From positions 1 to 59,564 of the forward strand of contig JAFXJH010000047.1 of assembly GCA_017532425.1 (NCBI GenBank): a DNA stretch of 59,564 bases. The letters are read 5' to 3'. This document shows, piece after piece, positions 51,868 through 59,564 of the stretch. Origin of the DNA: Clostridia bacterium. Its GTDB lineage: Bacteria; Bacillota; Clostridia; Oscillospirales; CAG-272. Under the pieces are notes generated by a model. The model did no database searches and was not told the DNA's origin. It saw only the letters and a program-made list of their open reading frames with translations. How positions within the stretch are numbered: the first letter of the stretch is position 1; every line of letters begins with the position of its first letter. Position numbers and translations under genes: made by a program.

Positions 51868-53067
51868 TTATCGAACGAACATGGAGAGGAATACACCCGC
51901 TGCGACCGCTGAGCCGATAACTCCGGCAACGTTAGGTCCCATTGCGTGCATAAGTAAGAAGTTAGAGGGGTCTGCCTTCTGTCCTTCAAGCTGAGCAACA
52001 CGTGCCGCCATAGGAACAGCCGAAACGCCTGCAGAACCGATAAGGGGGTTGATCTTTCCGCCCGAAATCCAGTTCATTATCTTTGCGGTAATAAGTCCGC
52101 CGCAGGTAGAAATAGAGAACGCTACAAGTCCGAGACCGATTATAAGAAGAGTCTCGAGTCTGAGGAAGTTTTCCGCACTCGCGGTAGCACCAACGCTGAT
52201 GCCGAGGAATATCGTAACGATATTCATAAGCTCGTTCTGCACCGTCTTGGAAAGACGCTCTGTTACTCCGCAAACGTTAAGAAGGTTACCGAACATAAGG
52301 CATCCGATAAGTGCAAGTGCGTCGGGAATGATAAGTCCTACGACTGCTGTTACGATTATCGGGAAGAGTATCTTCTCTGTCTTCGATACCTGACGGAGAG
52401 TAGACATCTTTATCATTCGTTCCTTCTTTGTGGTAAGGAGCTTCATAAACGGCGGCTGTATCATCGGGATAAGCGCCATATAGCTGTATGCTGCTATCGC
52501 TATAGCTCCGAGTAGCGAGGGAGCGAGTGTTTTTGTTACGAGAATTGCGGTAGGACCGTCTGCACCGCCTATGATACCGATAGAAGCCGCTTCTGCGAGA
52601 GAGAAAACACCCGAAATAAGTGCTCCCGAAAAAGCAACGAATACGCCGAGCTGTGCGCCCGCACCGATAAGAAGGCTCTTAGGGTTCGAGATAAGGGGTG
52701 AAAAGTCGGTCATAGCGCCGATACCCACAAAGATTATACAGGGATAGATACCAAGCTTAACGCCCACGTAAAGCAGATCAAGGAATCCGCCCTTATTGAG
52801 AACCATTTTTATGGATTCTGCAACCGTCATTGTTCCGGTCTCATCTATCCACATTTCGAGGTGGAAAAGGCCTGCACCGGGGAGGTTTGTAAGAAGCATT
52901 CCGATCGCTATCGGAAGCAGGAGGAGAGGCTCATATTTTTTGACTATTGCAAAATATATGAGCACAAAGGAAAGGCCGATCATTACAAGAGCTTTCCACC
53001 AGTCATCGGTTTCAAAAAGCCGTGCAATGCCCGTAGTTTCCAAAAAATTTAAGATACTTTGAAGCAT
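51868..53067 (-). CDS. oadB: Sodium-translocating decarboxylase beta subunit
   Basis: Membrane subunit that decarboxylates carboxybiotin and exports sodium. The 399-residue protein has about ten hydrophobic segments and the conserved GGADGPTAILVTKTLAP loop with the sodium-site aspartate, plus GSAGVSAVPMAARV. Family members are OadB, MmdB and GcdB. It is shared by whichever carboxyltransferase feeds the pump. Confidence 0.95.
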   Translation of the reverse strand: MLQSILNFLETTGIARLFETDDWWKALVMIGLSFVLIYFAIVKKYEPLLLLPIAIGMLLTNLPGAGLFHLEMWIDETGTMTVAESIKMVLNKGGFLDLLYVGVKLGIYPCIIFVGIGAMTDFSPLISNPKSLLIGAGAQLGVFVAFSGALISGVFSLAEAASIGIIGGADGPTAILVTKTLAPSLLGAIAIAAYSYMALIPMIQPPFMKLLTTKKERMIKMSTLRQVSKTEKILFPIIVTAVVGLIIPDALALIGCLMFGNLLNVCGVTERLSKTVQNELMNIVTIFLGISVGATASAENFLRLETLLIIGLGLVAFSISTCGGLITAKIMNWISGGKINPLIGSAGVSAVPMAARVAQLEGQKADPSNFLLMHAMGPNVAGVIGSAVAAGVFLSMFVR

Positions 53068-53109
53068 TTTTACAAAGTCCTTTCGTTAAATTTAAGGATG
53101 TGCTCTGAT

Positions 53110-53514
53110 TTAAGCAATAGTGAGAAGAAGATCGTCTGTATTAACCGATGCACCGCTCTTTGTAACGATAGAACCAACTGTTCCGTCGCAGGGAGCACAA
53201 ATGTCGCTTTCCATCTTCATAGCCTCGATAACGCAAACAACGTCGCCGTTCTTAACAGCCTGACCCTCGGATACCTTTACCTTAACGATAGTACCGGGCA
53301 TCGGAGCCTTAACGGGTGTTCCCGACGTGGGAACTGCTGCCTTAGGTGCTGCGGGTGCTGCTGCAGGAGCGGGAGCTGCCTTAGGTGCTGCGGGTGCCGC
53401 TGCGGGAGCGGGAGCTGCTGCAGGAGCTGCTACGGGAGCAGATGCGTATGCGCCGATCTCTTCAACTTCAACTTCATATACTGTACCGTTTACTGTAACG
53501 CTGAATTTTCTCAT
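53110..53514 (-). CDS. Biotin carrier protein with Ala-Pro linker
   Basis: The 134-residue protein starts with a short beta-rich part, has an Ala/Pro-rich flexible linker at about 27-65, and ends in a biotinyl domain with PMPGTIVKV and the biotinylation motif EAMKMES. It shuttles CO2 as carboxybiotin between the carboxyltransferases and OadB. Corresponds to GcdC/MmdC. 42 bases after oadG. Confidence 0.93.
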   Translation of the reverse strand: MRKFSVTVNGTVYEVEVEEIGAYASAPVAAPAAAPAPAAAPAAPKAAPAPAAAPAAPKAAVPTSGTPVKAPMPGTIVKVKVSEGQAVKNGDVVCVIEAMKMESDICAPCDGTVGSIVTKSGASVNTDDLLLTIA

Positions 53515-53554
53515 TGTATAAAACCTTCTCTTTCTTAGTTTAATTTAACTCAGG

Positions 53555-53959
53555 TTAATTTCTGTTAATATTGTTTCTGCGGAAAGCCTCGCGCGAGGTC
53601 TGTCTGAAGGAGACTACGCGGAAAGCGGTCTGCGGTTTATCAAGCATAAGAGAGATAGCTGCTGTTATAGCGGCAACGATCTCTTCGTCGTTTGACACGG
53701 GAGCGGGCGCTTCTACAGGAGCGGGTGCTGTCTCGGTCTGCACGGGAGCTTCCTTCTTTTCCTCTTCCTTCTTGGGCGCGGGAGCTGTGAAGAACTTACC
53801 CACAATAGCAAGCACGAGCCAGAGTATTGCAAGAACTGCAAATATTGCACACATTCCGAGAACGACTGTCTGTCCTGCCGCCGAAAGACGGTCTGCCATA
53901 TTTTCAATAGGCTTTGTAACGTCTGCCGATGTCAGATCTACGAGTACGGGAATATTCAT
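53555..53959 (-). CDS. oadG: Sodium pump decarboxylase gamma subunit (OadG-like)
   Basis: A 134-residue protein with one N-terminal membrane helix (about 30-53, VLGMCAIFAVLAILWLVLAI) followed by a charged, Ala/Pro-rich linker (residues 60-95) and a conserved C-terminal part (AAITAAISLML, RVVSFRQTSREAFRRN) of OadG-type proteins. OadG anchors and stabilises the alpha-beta complex. The C-terminal zinc-site residues of E. coli-type OadG are not obvious. Confidence 0.85.
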   Translation of the reverse strand: MNIPVLVDLTSADVTKPIENMADRLSAAGQTVVLGMCAIFAVLAILWLVLAIVGKFFTAPAPKKEEEKKEAPVQTETAPAPVEAPAPVSNDEEIVAAITAAISLMLDKPQTAFRVVSFRQTSREAFRRNNINRN

Positions 53960-54015
53960 ATCGTAAAATTTTCCCCTTTCATCATTAGTTTAGTTTAAAT
54001 TTCCGAGCTTTAAAC

Positions 54016-55380
54016 TCAGAAAGGAAGCTTGGAATGCTTCTTTGCGGGGTTGCCCGAGATCTTAGCGAAAAGCATTTCGACAGCCGAGATGATTCTTGCT
54101 CTTGTTTCTGCGTAAGCAACTACGTCATCGATCGAGCCGTTTGCCGCTGCCTTTTCGGGAGCAGCCTCTTCGCTCTTCCAGCTCTTAAGAAGCTCTGCGC
54201 GCTTTGCCGCGCTGTCTTCTGCGTTCTTTATCTCATCAGCGAACATAAACTGTACCGAAGCCTCGGGAGAAAGCACGCTGATCTCGGATTTGGGAGCTGC
54301 ATAAACCATATCTGCGCCAAGAGCCTTTGCGCCAACGAGAGTGAATGCCGCGCCGTAAGCCTTGCCGAGAATATACGTGATCTTGGGGCAGGTAGCTCCT
54401 GCGTATGCCGAAGCGAGCTTTGCAAATTCGCCGGGAAGTATCTCGTCGGGAGACTCGTGATCTGCGCCGCAGCTGTCAACTACCGTGATAACCGGCATAG
54501 AGAAGTTATCGCAGAAGGAAATGAAGGAAGAAAGCTTCTTTGCCTCGGAAGCGCCGAGTGCTCCGCCGAGACCGCAGATACCTACTGTGATCTGACCGAG
54601 AGAAGCGATAGCGGTAAGAGCGTTCGGGGCAAAATCAGCCTTAAGCTCGGTATAATGACCGTTATCTGCTATAACAGCTGCCGCCTCGCGGATATCCTTT
54701 ACATTTTCAAGCTCTGCCGTTACTCTGCAGGAATCGTCATCGGCTTCTGCGTATGCGTAACCCTGAACAGAGTTCTGAGGAAGAACGGACACGATATCGC
54801 GTGCCTTTGCAAGTGCATCTTCCTTAGTATCGCAAATTATATCGATATTTCCCTTTTCAAAGGCGTAAGCCGCGCTTCCCGCCTCGGAAACACCGTTAGC
54901 CTTTGCCACACTCGGGGGTGTGATGTAGAATTTAGAATCCTTATCCGCAATTACGAGATCGAACATTGCAGCGGCTGTTGCGGAAAGACCCGAACAAACC
55001 TCGTCTACAACCGCGATCTGCGGAATAACACCGGAAGCCGCGTTTATCTTCGCGAGAAGCTTACCGTAGGCTGTAAGAACCGCGCTTCCTTCCTTTACTC
55101 TTGCGCCCGCACTGCTGAAAACTCCGATGACGGGAGCTCCGTTTTTAAGTGCCATATCGTAAAGTGCGCAAACTTTTTCTGCCTGTGCTCTTCCGAGCGC
55201 ACCCTTTTCGACAGAAAAGTCCTGTGCAAACGCAAAGACCAGCGCTCCGTTTACAGCACCGTAGCCGCAAGTAGCGCCCGACATTTTAGCATCGTCGTTT
55301 CCTACTGTGATATAGGCTCCGGTCTCAACAAACGTTCCTTCGTCGAAGAGCAGGGATATGCTTTTGTTTGTGTTGCTCAT
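54016..55380 (-). CDS. Acyl-CoA carboxyltransferase-type subunit (MmdA-like)
   Basis: The 454-residue protein has the two crotonase-like carboxyltransferase halves: SSAGARVKEG and SGLSATAAAMFDLVIA in the first, GLGGALGASEAKK and GKAYGAAFTLVGAKALGADMVYA in the second. These are oxyanion and CoA/biotin sites of MmdA/PccB/GcdA. At 454 it is short against ~510, and part of the N-terminal section is reduced. First gene of the operon; acts on methylmalonyl-CoA or a related acyl-CoA. TGTTCAC/GTGAACA hairpin lies just before its ribosome site (AAGGTAAG). Confidence 0.88.
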   Translation of the reverse strand: MSNTNKSISLLFDEGTFVETGAYITVGNDDAKMSGATCGYGAVNGALVFAFAQDFSVEKGALGRAQAEKVCALYDMALKNGAPVIGVFSSAGARVKEGSAVLTAYGKLLAKINAASGVIPQIAVVDEVCSGLSATAAAMFDLVIADKDSKFYITPPSVAKANGVSEAGSAAYAFEKGNIDIICDTKEDALAKARDIVSVLPQNSVQGYAYAEADDDSCRVTAELENVKDIREAAAVIADNGHYTELKADFAPNALTAIASLGQITVGICGLGGALGASEAKKLSSFISFCDNFSMPVITVVDSCGADHESPDEILPGEFAKLASAYAGATCPKITYILGKAYGAAFTLVGAKALGADMVYAAPKSEISVLSPEASVQFMFADEIKNAEDSAAKRAELLKSWKSEEAAPEKAAANGSIDDVVAYAETRARIISAVEMLFAKISGNPAKKHSKLPF

Positions 55381-55398
55381 AGAACTGACTTACCTTGC

Positions 55399-55557
55399 TG
55401 TTCACATAAGTGAACAAAACCCTTTCTCACTTTTTATTTGTTTCAGCTTTAAGCTGATATATTCTTTTTTGCATACGGGAATCGGTTTGCATCGCCTTTT
55501 CCGTACACATTCCGAACGGTGGAAGCAGGTTTGCAAAGCTACGGCTTATCGCAAACC
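55399..55557 (-). promoter_or_regulatory. Structured 5' leader of the decarboxylase operon with competing stems
   Basis: On the minus strand GGTTTGC (55557-55551) can pair with GCAAACC at 55534-55528 or with a second GCAAACC at 55490-55484. A further hairpin GTGTACGG / CCGTATGC (55508-55501, 55478-55471) would place the second GCAAACC in its loop. Downstream are the palindrome TCAGCTTTAAGCTGA (55443-55457) and the perfect hairpin TGTTCAC-ATAA-GTGAACA (55399-55416) just before the ribosome binding site. No known riboswitch class was recognised. Confidence 0.55.
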
Positions 55558-55581
55558 AACATCCTACCCCATTCTAAAATG

Positions 55582-55609
55582 ATTATACCATACTTTCAAA
55601 AAAATACAA
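55582..55609 (-). promoter_or_regulatory. Sigma-A promoter of the decarboxylase operon
   Basis: Minus-strand TTGTAT (55609-55604) and TATAAT (55587-55582) with a 16-base spacer. The predicted leader to the first gene is about 195 bases. Confidence 0.7.
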
Positions 55610-55696
55610 GTGGGATTTAGAAATTTATTTTATTTTTTGTCATTTTTTTATCAAATTGTCTTTGACGTATCAAATCAGCAGGCTTTGGCGCTTCTA

Positions 55697-55725
55697 TTGA
55701 CAAACAAAGTCAAATAAGCTATAAT
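55697..55725 (+). promoter_or_regulatory. Perfect sigma-A promoter of the GH2 gene
   Basis: TTGACA (55697-55702) and TATAAT (55720-55725) with a 17-base spacer, 31 bases before the ATG. Confidence 0.88.
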
Positions 55726-55756
55726 TATGTAAAGCAAGATGAAAGGATAGTTACAT

Positions 55757-58537
55757 ATGAGAACCTTATTTAATGTTGAACGAAACTGGAAATTCAAGGT
55801 CGCGGACGATATTTCATCATCTGGCGGACTAAGCCATACAGAAACCTACACAAGTGTCAAGACTGGATATCTGTCGGGCGAGGCGGGACTCAGATACAAT
55901 GACGACGATTGGCGCACGGTAGACCTTCCTCACGACCGAAGAGTCGAGGTCGGATTTGACGAAAGCACTACCGCGGTACACGGCTCCAAGATAAGAGAAA
56001 ACGTCTGGTACAGAAAGACCTTCGAAATACCCGAAGAATTCAAAAACAAGCATTTCACTCTTGTTTTCGAAGGAATTTCGGTATTTGCAAACATATATTT
56101 CAACGGCTCCTTTGCAGGACGCTCGACAAGCGCATACAGCGAGACCGTGCTTGATCTGACTCCGAGAATGAAATTCGGCAAGCTTTCAAATACGTTAGCC
56201 GTTGAGGTCGACGGCAAATCGTGCGAGGGCTGGTGGTACGAGGGCACGGGCATATACAGACACGTACGTCTTTATGCCAAGGAGCTTCTCCACATCGCTC
56301 ACAACGGAGTATGGATCAACCCCGTAAAGGGCGATGACGGAAAATGGACGGTCTTCGCCGAGATCGAGGCTGAAAACAGCGCGTACACCGAAAGCGGAGA
56401 GTTTACCGTCGAGGTCGAGCTTATCGACAAAAACGGCAACACGGTAGCCAAGGCTTCCAAAACAGACTCTCTGGATTTCGACGAAGCAAAGGCTGTAAAG
56501 CTTGAAATACCCGCTAAAGACCCCGAGCTTTGGGACGTTGACTCTCCTACGCTTTACAAAGCCGTAACAAGGATCATCCGCGGCGGAGAACTCCTCGACG
56601 AGGAAGTCACGAGCTTCGGATTCAGAAGCTTTTATTTTGACAACGACAAAGGATTTTTCCTCAACGGCAGACGTCTGCTTCTTAAGGGAGTTTGCTGTCA
56701 TCAGGACCACGCGGGCGTCGGCGTTGCTCTTCCCGACTCTATACACGAGATGAGAATACAGACCTTAAAGGAATACGGAGTAAACGCATACAGATGCGCT
56801 CACAACATTCCCGCAAAGGAGATCCTCGATGCCTGCGACAAGTACGGACTTGTCGTAATGGACGAAAACAGACGCTTTGAGACCGACAGCGACACCATTC
56901 TCAACGTTCGTACGATGGTGAAGCGTGACCGAAATCATCCGAGCGTTATCCTTTGGTCGCTTTTCAACGAGGAAAAGATCCAGGGAAGCGACGAGTCGCG
57001 CACGATCTACGCCCGACTCAAGAGCATAGTCAAAAAGCTTGACCCCACACGCCCCGTAACCGCCGCACAGAACACAAATTTCTATACGGGCACGGGTGCG
57101 ATATACGAAATGGACGTTTTCGGCGTCAACTACAACTATCATTCGATCGACAAGATCCGCGCCGAGTATCCTAGTATTCCGACAACCGGTGCTGAAAATC
57201 TCTCCGCGCTTGCCATAAGAGGTCAGCACACGCGTGATCTTGAAAACAACCTCATCGAGGACTTCGACAGCTATCAGGTTCCTTGGGGATGCACGATGCA
57301 GGATGCTTGGAAGGTTATCTCCGAGCGCGAGTGGATAGCGGGACTCTTCATATGGACGGGATTTGATTACCGCGGAGAGCCCACGCCCTTCAAATATCCG
57401 ACCGTCGTTTCGCTCTTCGGAGTTTTCGACCTCTGCGGATTCCCCAAAGCCTCGGCTCACGTTATGCGCGCCTGCTTTATGCAGGATGAGCCTATGATGA
57501 AGATACTTCATCACTGGAATCACAGGGAGGGCGAAAATGTCAAGATAATGACGGTGACAAACGCTGACGAGGTAGAACTCTTCCTTAACGGAGAGTCACT
57601 CGGAAGACGTCCCTCAAAGCTTTGGGAGCAGTGCTACTGGGATCTCGTATTTACCCCCGGTGTACTTAACGCAGTAGGCTACAAGGATGGCGAGATAGTC
57701 TGCGAGGACACACTCAGAACTCCGTCCGCGCCTTCGAGAATTATAGCGACCGCTCACAAAACCACTCTTGACAACAGCGGAAGCGATGCCGCGGCGATAG
57801 ACGTTTATCTGACCGATGCTTCGGGAAGCGTTATTCACAACGCCACAAGCCTTATAAAATTCGAGGCTGTCGGTGACTGCGAAATAATCGGAGTCGGAAA
57901 CGGCGACCCGAACAGCCACGAGGAGGACAAGGCATGCGAAAGACTCCTCTTTGCGGGCAGATGTCAGGCTATCGTGCAGGCAAAGGACAGAGCAAGAAAG
58001 GCATCTGTCATAGTTTCCTGCGAAGGACTTGAAAGCGTGACCGTCGATTTTGACATTGAAAACGTAGAGCCCTACACATACGTTATCGACAGCGCAAACA
58101 GAAAGATCGACGAGCTTACGATGTCTGTCAAGACCTTCTCCGAAAAGCCCGACCCCAATATGGTGCTTGCGGACACCGATATGAACGATTACGTTTCATG
58201 GCCTATGGACATACGCGGATTCCAGGATTTCGACAGCGGATGGAAGTTCTACCGTACCAAGGTAAAGGCTCCTCATATCAGCGGCGAAAACAAAAAAGCT
58301 ATGCTGAATATCGACTCCTTCGTTTATCTTGAATACGAGGTCTGGGTAAACGGCAGATTCGTTGAAAATCAGACTTCAAGCTACACGGGAAGTCAGAATC
58401 CCTGGCCCACAAAACGCAAGATATATTTTGACACCTGCGGTGACGGCGAATTCGAAATAACCATTCTTATCCGCGCAAATGCAGGAAAAGCGGGCATAAG
58501 CGGCTCGGAAAACGATTTTTCATTTATTGTAGAGTAG
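55757..58537 (+). CDS. Glycoside hydrolase family 2 protein (beta-galactosidase-type)
   Basis: A 926-residue cytoplasmic enzyme (no signal peptide). Domains: N-terminal beta-sandwich with FEGISVFANIYFNG (104-117) and WWYEGTGIYRHV (159-170), Ig-like domain, then the TIM barrel with GVCCHQDHAG (311-320), the acid/base Glu405 in WSLFNEE and candidate nucleophile Glu480 in PTTGAENLS, and C-terminal beta domains (NADEVELFLNGESLG). GH2 includes beta-galactosidase, beta-glucuronidase and beta-mannosidase; beta-galactosidase fits best but is not certain. Own promoter and terminator. GAAAGGATAGTTACAT precedes the ATG. Confidence 0.9.
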   Translation: MRTLFNVERNWKFKVADDISSSGGLSHTETYTSVKTGYLSGEAGLRYNDDDWRTVDLPHDRRVEVGFDESTTAVHGSKIRENVWYRKTFEIPEEFKNKHFTLVFEGISVFANIYFNGSFAGRSTSAYSETVLDLTPRMKFGKLSNTLAVEVDGKSCEGWWYEGTGIYRHVRLYAKELLHIAHNGVWINPVKGDDGKWTVFAEIEAENSAYTESGEFTVEVELIDKNGNTVAKASKTDSLDFDEAKAVKLEIPAKDPELWDVDSPTLYKAVTRIIRGGELLDEEVTSFGFRSFYFDNDKGFFLNGRRLLLKGVCCHQDHAGVGVALPDSIHEMRIQTLKEYGVNAYRCAHNIPAKEILDACDKYGLVVMDENRRFETDSDTILNVRTMVKRDRNHPSVILWSLFNEEKIQGSDESRTIYARLKSIVKKLDPTRPVTAAQNTNFYTGTGAIYEMDVFGVNYNYHSIDKIRAEYPSIPTTGAENLSALAIRGQHTRDLENNLIEDFDSYQVPWGCTMQDAWKVISEREWIAGLFIWTGFDYRGEPTPFKYPTVVSLFGVFDLCGFPKASAHVMRACFMQDEPMMKILHHWNHREGENVKIMTVTNADEVELFLNGESLGRRPSKLWEQCYWDLVFTPGVLNAVGYKDGEIVCEDTLRTPSAPSRIIATAHKTTLDNSGSDAAAIDVYLTDASGSVIHNATSLIKFEAVGDCEIIGVGNGDPNSHEEDKACERLLFAGRCQAIVQAKDRARKASVIVSCEGLESVTVDFDIENVEPYTYVIDSANRKIDELTMSVKTFSEKPDPNMVLADTDMNDYVSWPMDIRGFQDFDSGWKFYRTKVKAPHISGENKKAMLNIDSFVYLEYEVWVNGRFVENQTSSYTGSQNPWPTKRKIYFDTCGDGEFEITILIRANAGKAGISGSENDFSFIVE

Positions 58538-58540
58538 AAC

Positions 58541-58585
58541 AAAGCGCCCCGATCTCGTCAGTTTGACGGAATCGGGGCGCTTTTT
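58541..58585 (+). terminator. Rho-independent terminator of the GH2 gene
   Basis: AAAGCGCCCCGAT pairs with ATCGGGGCGCTTT with inner CGTCA/TGACG pairing and a 3-base loop, followed by TTTTTAC. Confidence 0.9.
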
Positions 58586-58614
58586 ACAAATAATAATATA
58601 TGCAATATTTATTA

Positions 58615-58643
58615 TTGATTTTTTAACATCTATGTGCTAAAAT
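58615..58643 (+). promoter_or_regulatory. Sigma-A promoter of the TPR gene
   Basis: TTGATT (58615-58620) and TAAAAT (58638-58643) with a 17-base spacer, 60 bases before the start codon. Confidence 0.78.
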
Positions 58644-58702
58644 AGGAGTTACTTTCTCTCAGCAAAGTATATTTACCGAGACACACTCTTCAGAGGACAA
58701 CA

Positions 58703-59503
58703 ATGTACAGGTTATTTCTAAAACACAAATTAGTTTCAATCATATCAATATTCGCAGTTTTATGTGCGCTGATCTCCCCTATGCTTTGGGAAATAAATTC
58801 GAACGCATGGATATACGCTATATTTTATACTTTTTTCGCGGTTTTGGCGTTTTGTCTTGTGGAATCAGCCTCGGACAAGCTTCTCAAAAAGCCGTCCAAA
58901 GCTCTGAATCTCGAATGTGATCCCGCGCCTCTGTTAAACGAAACGGGCGAGCATCTTAGGCACGTAAGATCGGGCATAAGCCATCAGCCTCTTCTTCTCA
59001 ATCACGCAGTGGCGCTCAGCTACACGGGAGATTACGAAAAGGCGCTTGAAATACTTAGCACTCTCGATATTGAAAAATACAGAATAATATCTCCCTACTA
59101 TGGATTTTTGAAGGTCATATACTACAACAATCTGTCCGATGTATACGACGAGCTCGGCGACCTCGAAAACGCATCTCTTTATCACGAGAAGACGATGCTT
59201 GCGGCAAAAAAGAACGGTGTGCTCAAATCAAAGGAAATGATCCTTGCACGGGCATCCGAGCATCTGAGAAAAAGCGAGCCCGAAAAGGCGCTCGAAGCAC
59301 TCGAGTGCTTCAAGGGAAGGACTCCGCTTGACAGCGTTTGCTCTGCTATGGTATACGCTAAAGCTTACATCGCGCTCAAGGAAACCGACCAAGCCAAAGA
59401 AAAGCTGAATTTTATTATCGAAAAGGGCAACAAGCTTTATATGGTCGAGCAGGCAAGAAAAATGCTTGCGGAAATTGAAAAAGCTCAAAAAAACGGCAAT
59501 TAA
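58703..59503 (+). CDS. Membrane-anchored tetratricopeptide repeat protein
   Basis: A 266-residue protein. Two hydrophobic segments near the N-terminus (about 10-28 and 32-54) are followed by a helical domain with TPR-like units: LLLNHAVALSYTGDYEKALEIL, YYNNLSDVYDELGDLENASLY and a third near AKAYIALKETDQAKEKL (shown in part). TPRs mediate protein-protein contacts; no enzymatic motif is present. AGAGGACAACA precedes the ATG. Single-gene unit with its own promoter and terminator. Confidence 0.82.
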   Translation: MYRLFLKHKLVSIISIFAVLCALISPMLWEINSNAWIYAIFYTFFAVLAFCLVESASDKLLKKPSKALNLECDPAPLLNETGEHLRHVRSGISHQPLLLNHAVALSYTGDYEKALEILSTLDIEKYRIISPYYGFLKVIYYNNLSDVYDELGDLENASLYHEKTMLAAKKNGVLKSKEMILARASEHLRKSEPEKALEALECFKGRTPLDSVCSAMVYAKAYIALKETDQAKEKLNFIIEKGNKLYMVEQARKMLAEIEKAQKNGN

Positions 59504-59509
59504 CAACAC

Positions 59510-59538
59510 AACCCCGACAGAATCTGTCGGGGTTATTG
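59510..59538 (+). terminator. Rho-independent terminator of the TPR gene
   Basis: Perfect 11-base stem AACCCCGACAG / CTGTCGGGGTT with a 3-base loop, followed by ATTGC; the T-run is weak. Confidence 0.75.
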
Positions 59539-59564
59539 CTTTCATTAAAGGCAAGGGCTCTCCG

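Noticed and set aside
54034..55413. 459-codon open frame on the plus strand opposite the MmdA-like gene
   Set aside because: Antisense shadow: cysteine- and arginine-rich, low-complexity protein with no ribosome site, while the minus strand has a conserved carboxyltransferase.

Overview
The window looks like the chromosome of a low-to-moderate GC Gram-positive Clostridia, most likely an anaerobic gut or rumen member of the Oscillospirales/Ruminococcaceae type. This is inferred from gene content: RNase J, an Xpt/PnrA-type purine system, the short HisG with HisZ, PyrDB with PyrK, a sodium-pumping decarboxylase, many lipoproteins and GH2/GH36 glycosidases. Promoters are near-consensus sigma-A boxes, mostly with 17-base spacers, and starts follow AAAGGA/GGAGG sites. 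The window holds no rRNA, tRNA, CRISPR array, phage or transposase gene.

Layout. 1-357 is the tail of an ABC exporter with a terminator. 427-2461 is a two-gene unit with its own promoter, encoding a RES-domain protein and a DUF2971 protein; it is the most accessory-looking part. 2729-3976 is a GNAT-like acyltransferase. 4503-10093 (minus) is a purine salvage and nucleoside-uptake operon: xpt, a PnrA/BMP lipoprotein, one double ATPase and two permeases. 10388-18832 carries a lipoprotein, recG with a TIM-barrel isomerase, a small membrane protein overlapping a SLOG protein and prmC, then ddl, an MFS transporter and another lipoprotein.

19019-28079 (minus) is a complete histidine operon in the order hisZ-G-D-C-B-H-A-F-IE plus a PHP-type histidinol phosphatase, from a consensus promoter at 28117-28145 to a terminator at 18902-18931. 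28211-39343 (minus) is a pyrimidine operon, pyrC-carB-pyrK-pyrD-pyrF-PHP-pyrE-orf-pyrB-pyrI, from a perfect promoter at 39394-39422. It has carB but no carA. 39557-42092 (plus) holds two small membrane proteins and RNase J. 42661-47054 (minus) is rnpB followed closely by a GH36 alpha-galactosidase, an isomerase and galE. 47258-49572 (plus) has a CPBP protease, a membrane protein and another isomerase. 50428-55380 (minus) encodes a biotin-dependent sodium-pump decarboxylase with two different carboxyltransferase subunits. 55757-59503 (plus) has a GH2 glycosidase and a TPR membrane protein.

The most unusual feature is a dispersed family of stem-loop repeats filling the longer spacers (4.05-4.45, 21.3-21.47, 23.4-23.66, 24.76-24.93, 34.1-34.78, 42.14-42.66 and 49.58-50.38 kb). 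They sit directly after stop codons, in the same orientation as the gene they follow, and in hisA and hisD they supply the last codons and the stop. The other leads are the RES/DUF2971 pair, a leader with mutually exclusive pairings before the decarboxylase operon, and the tight rnpB-GH36 junction.
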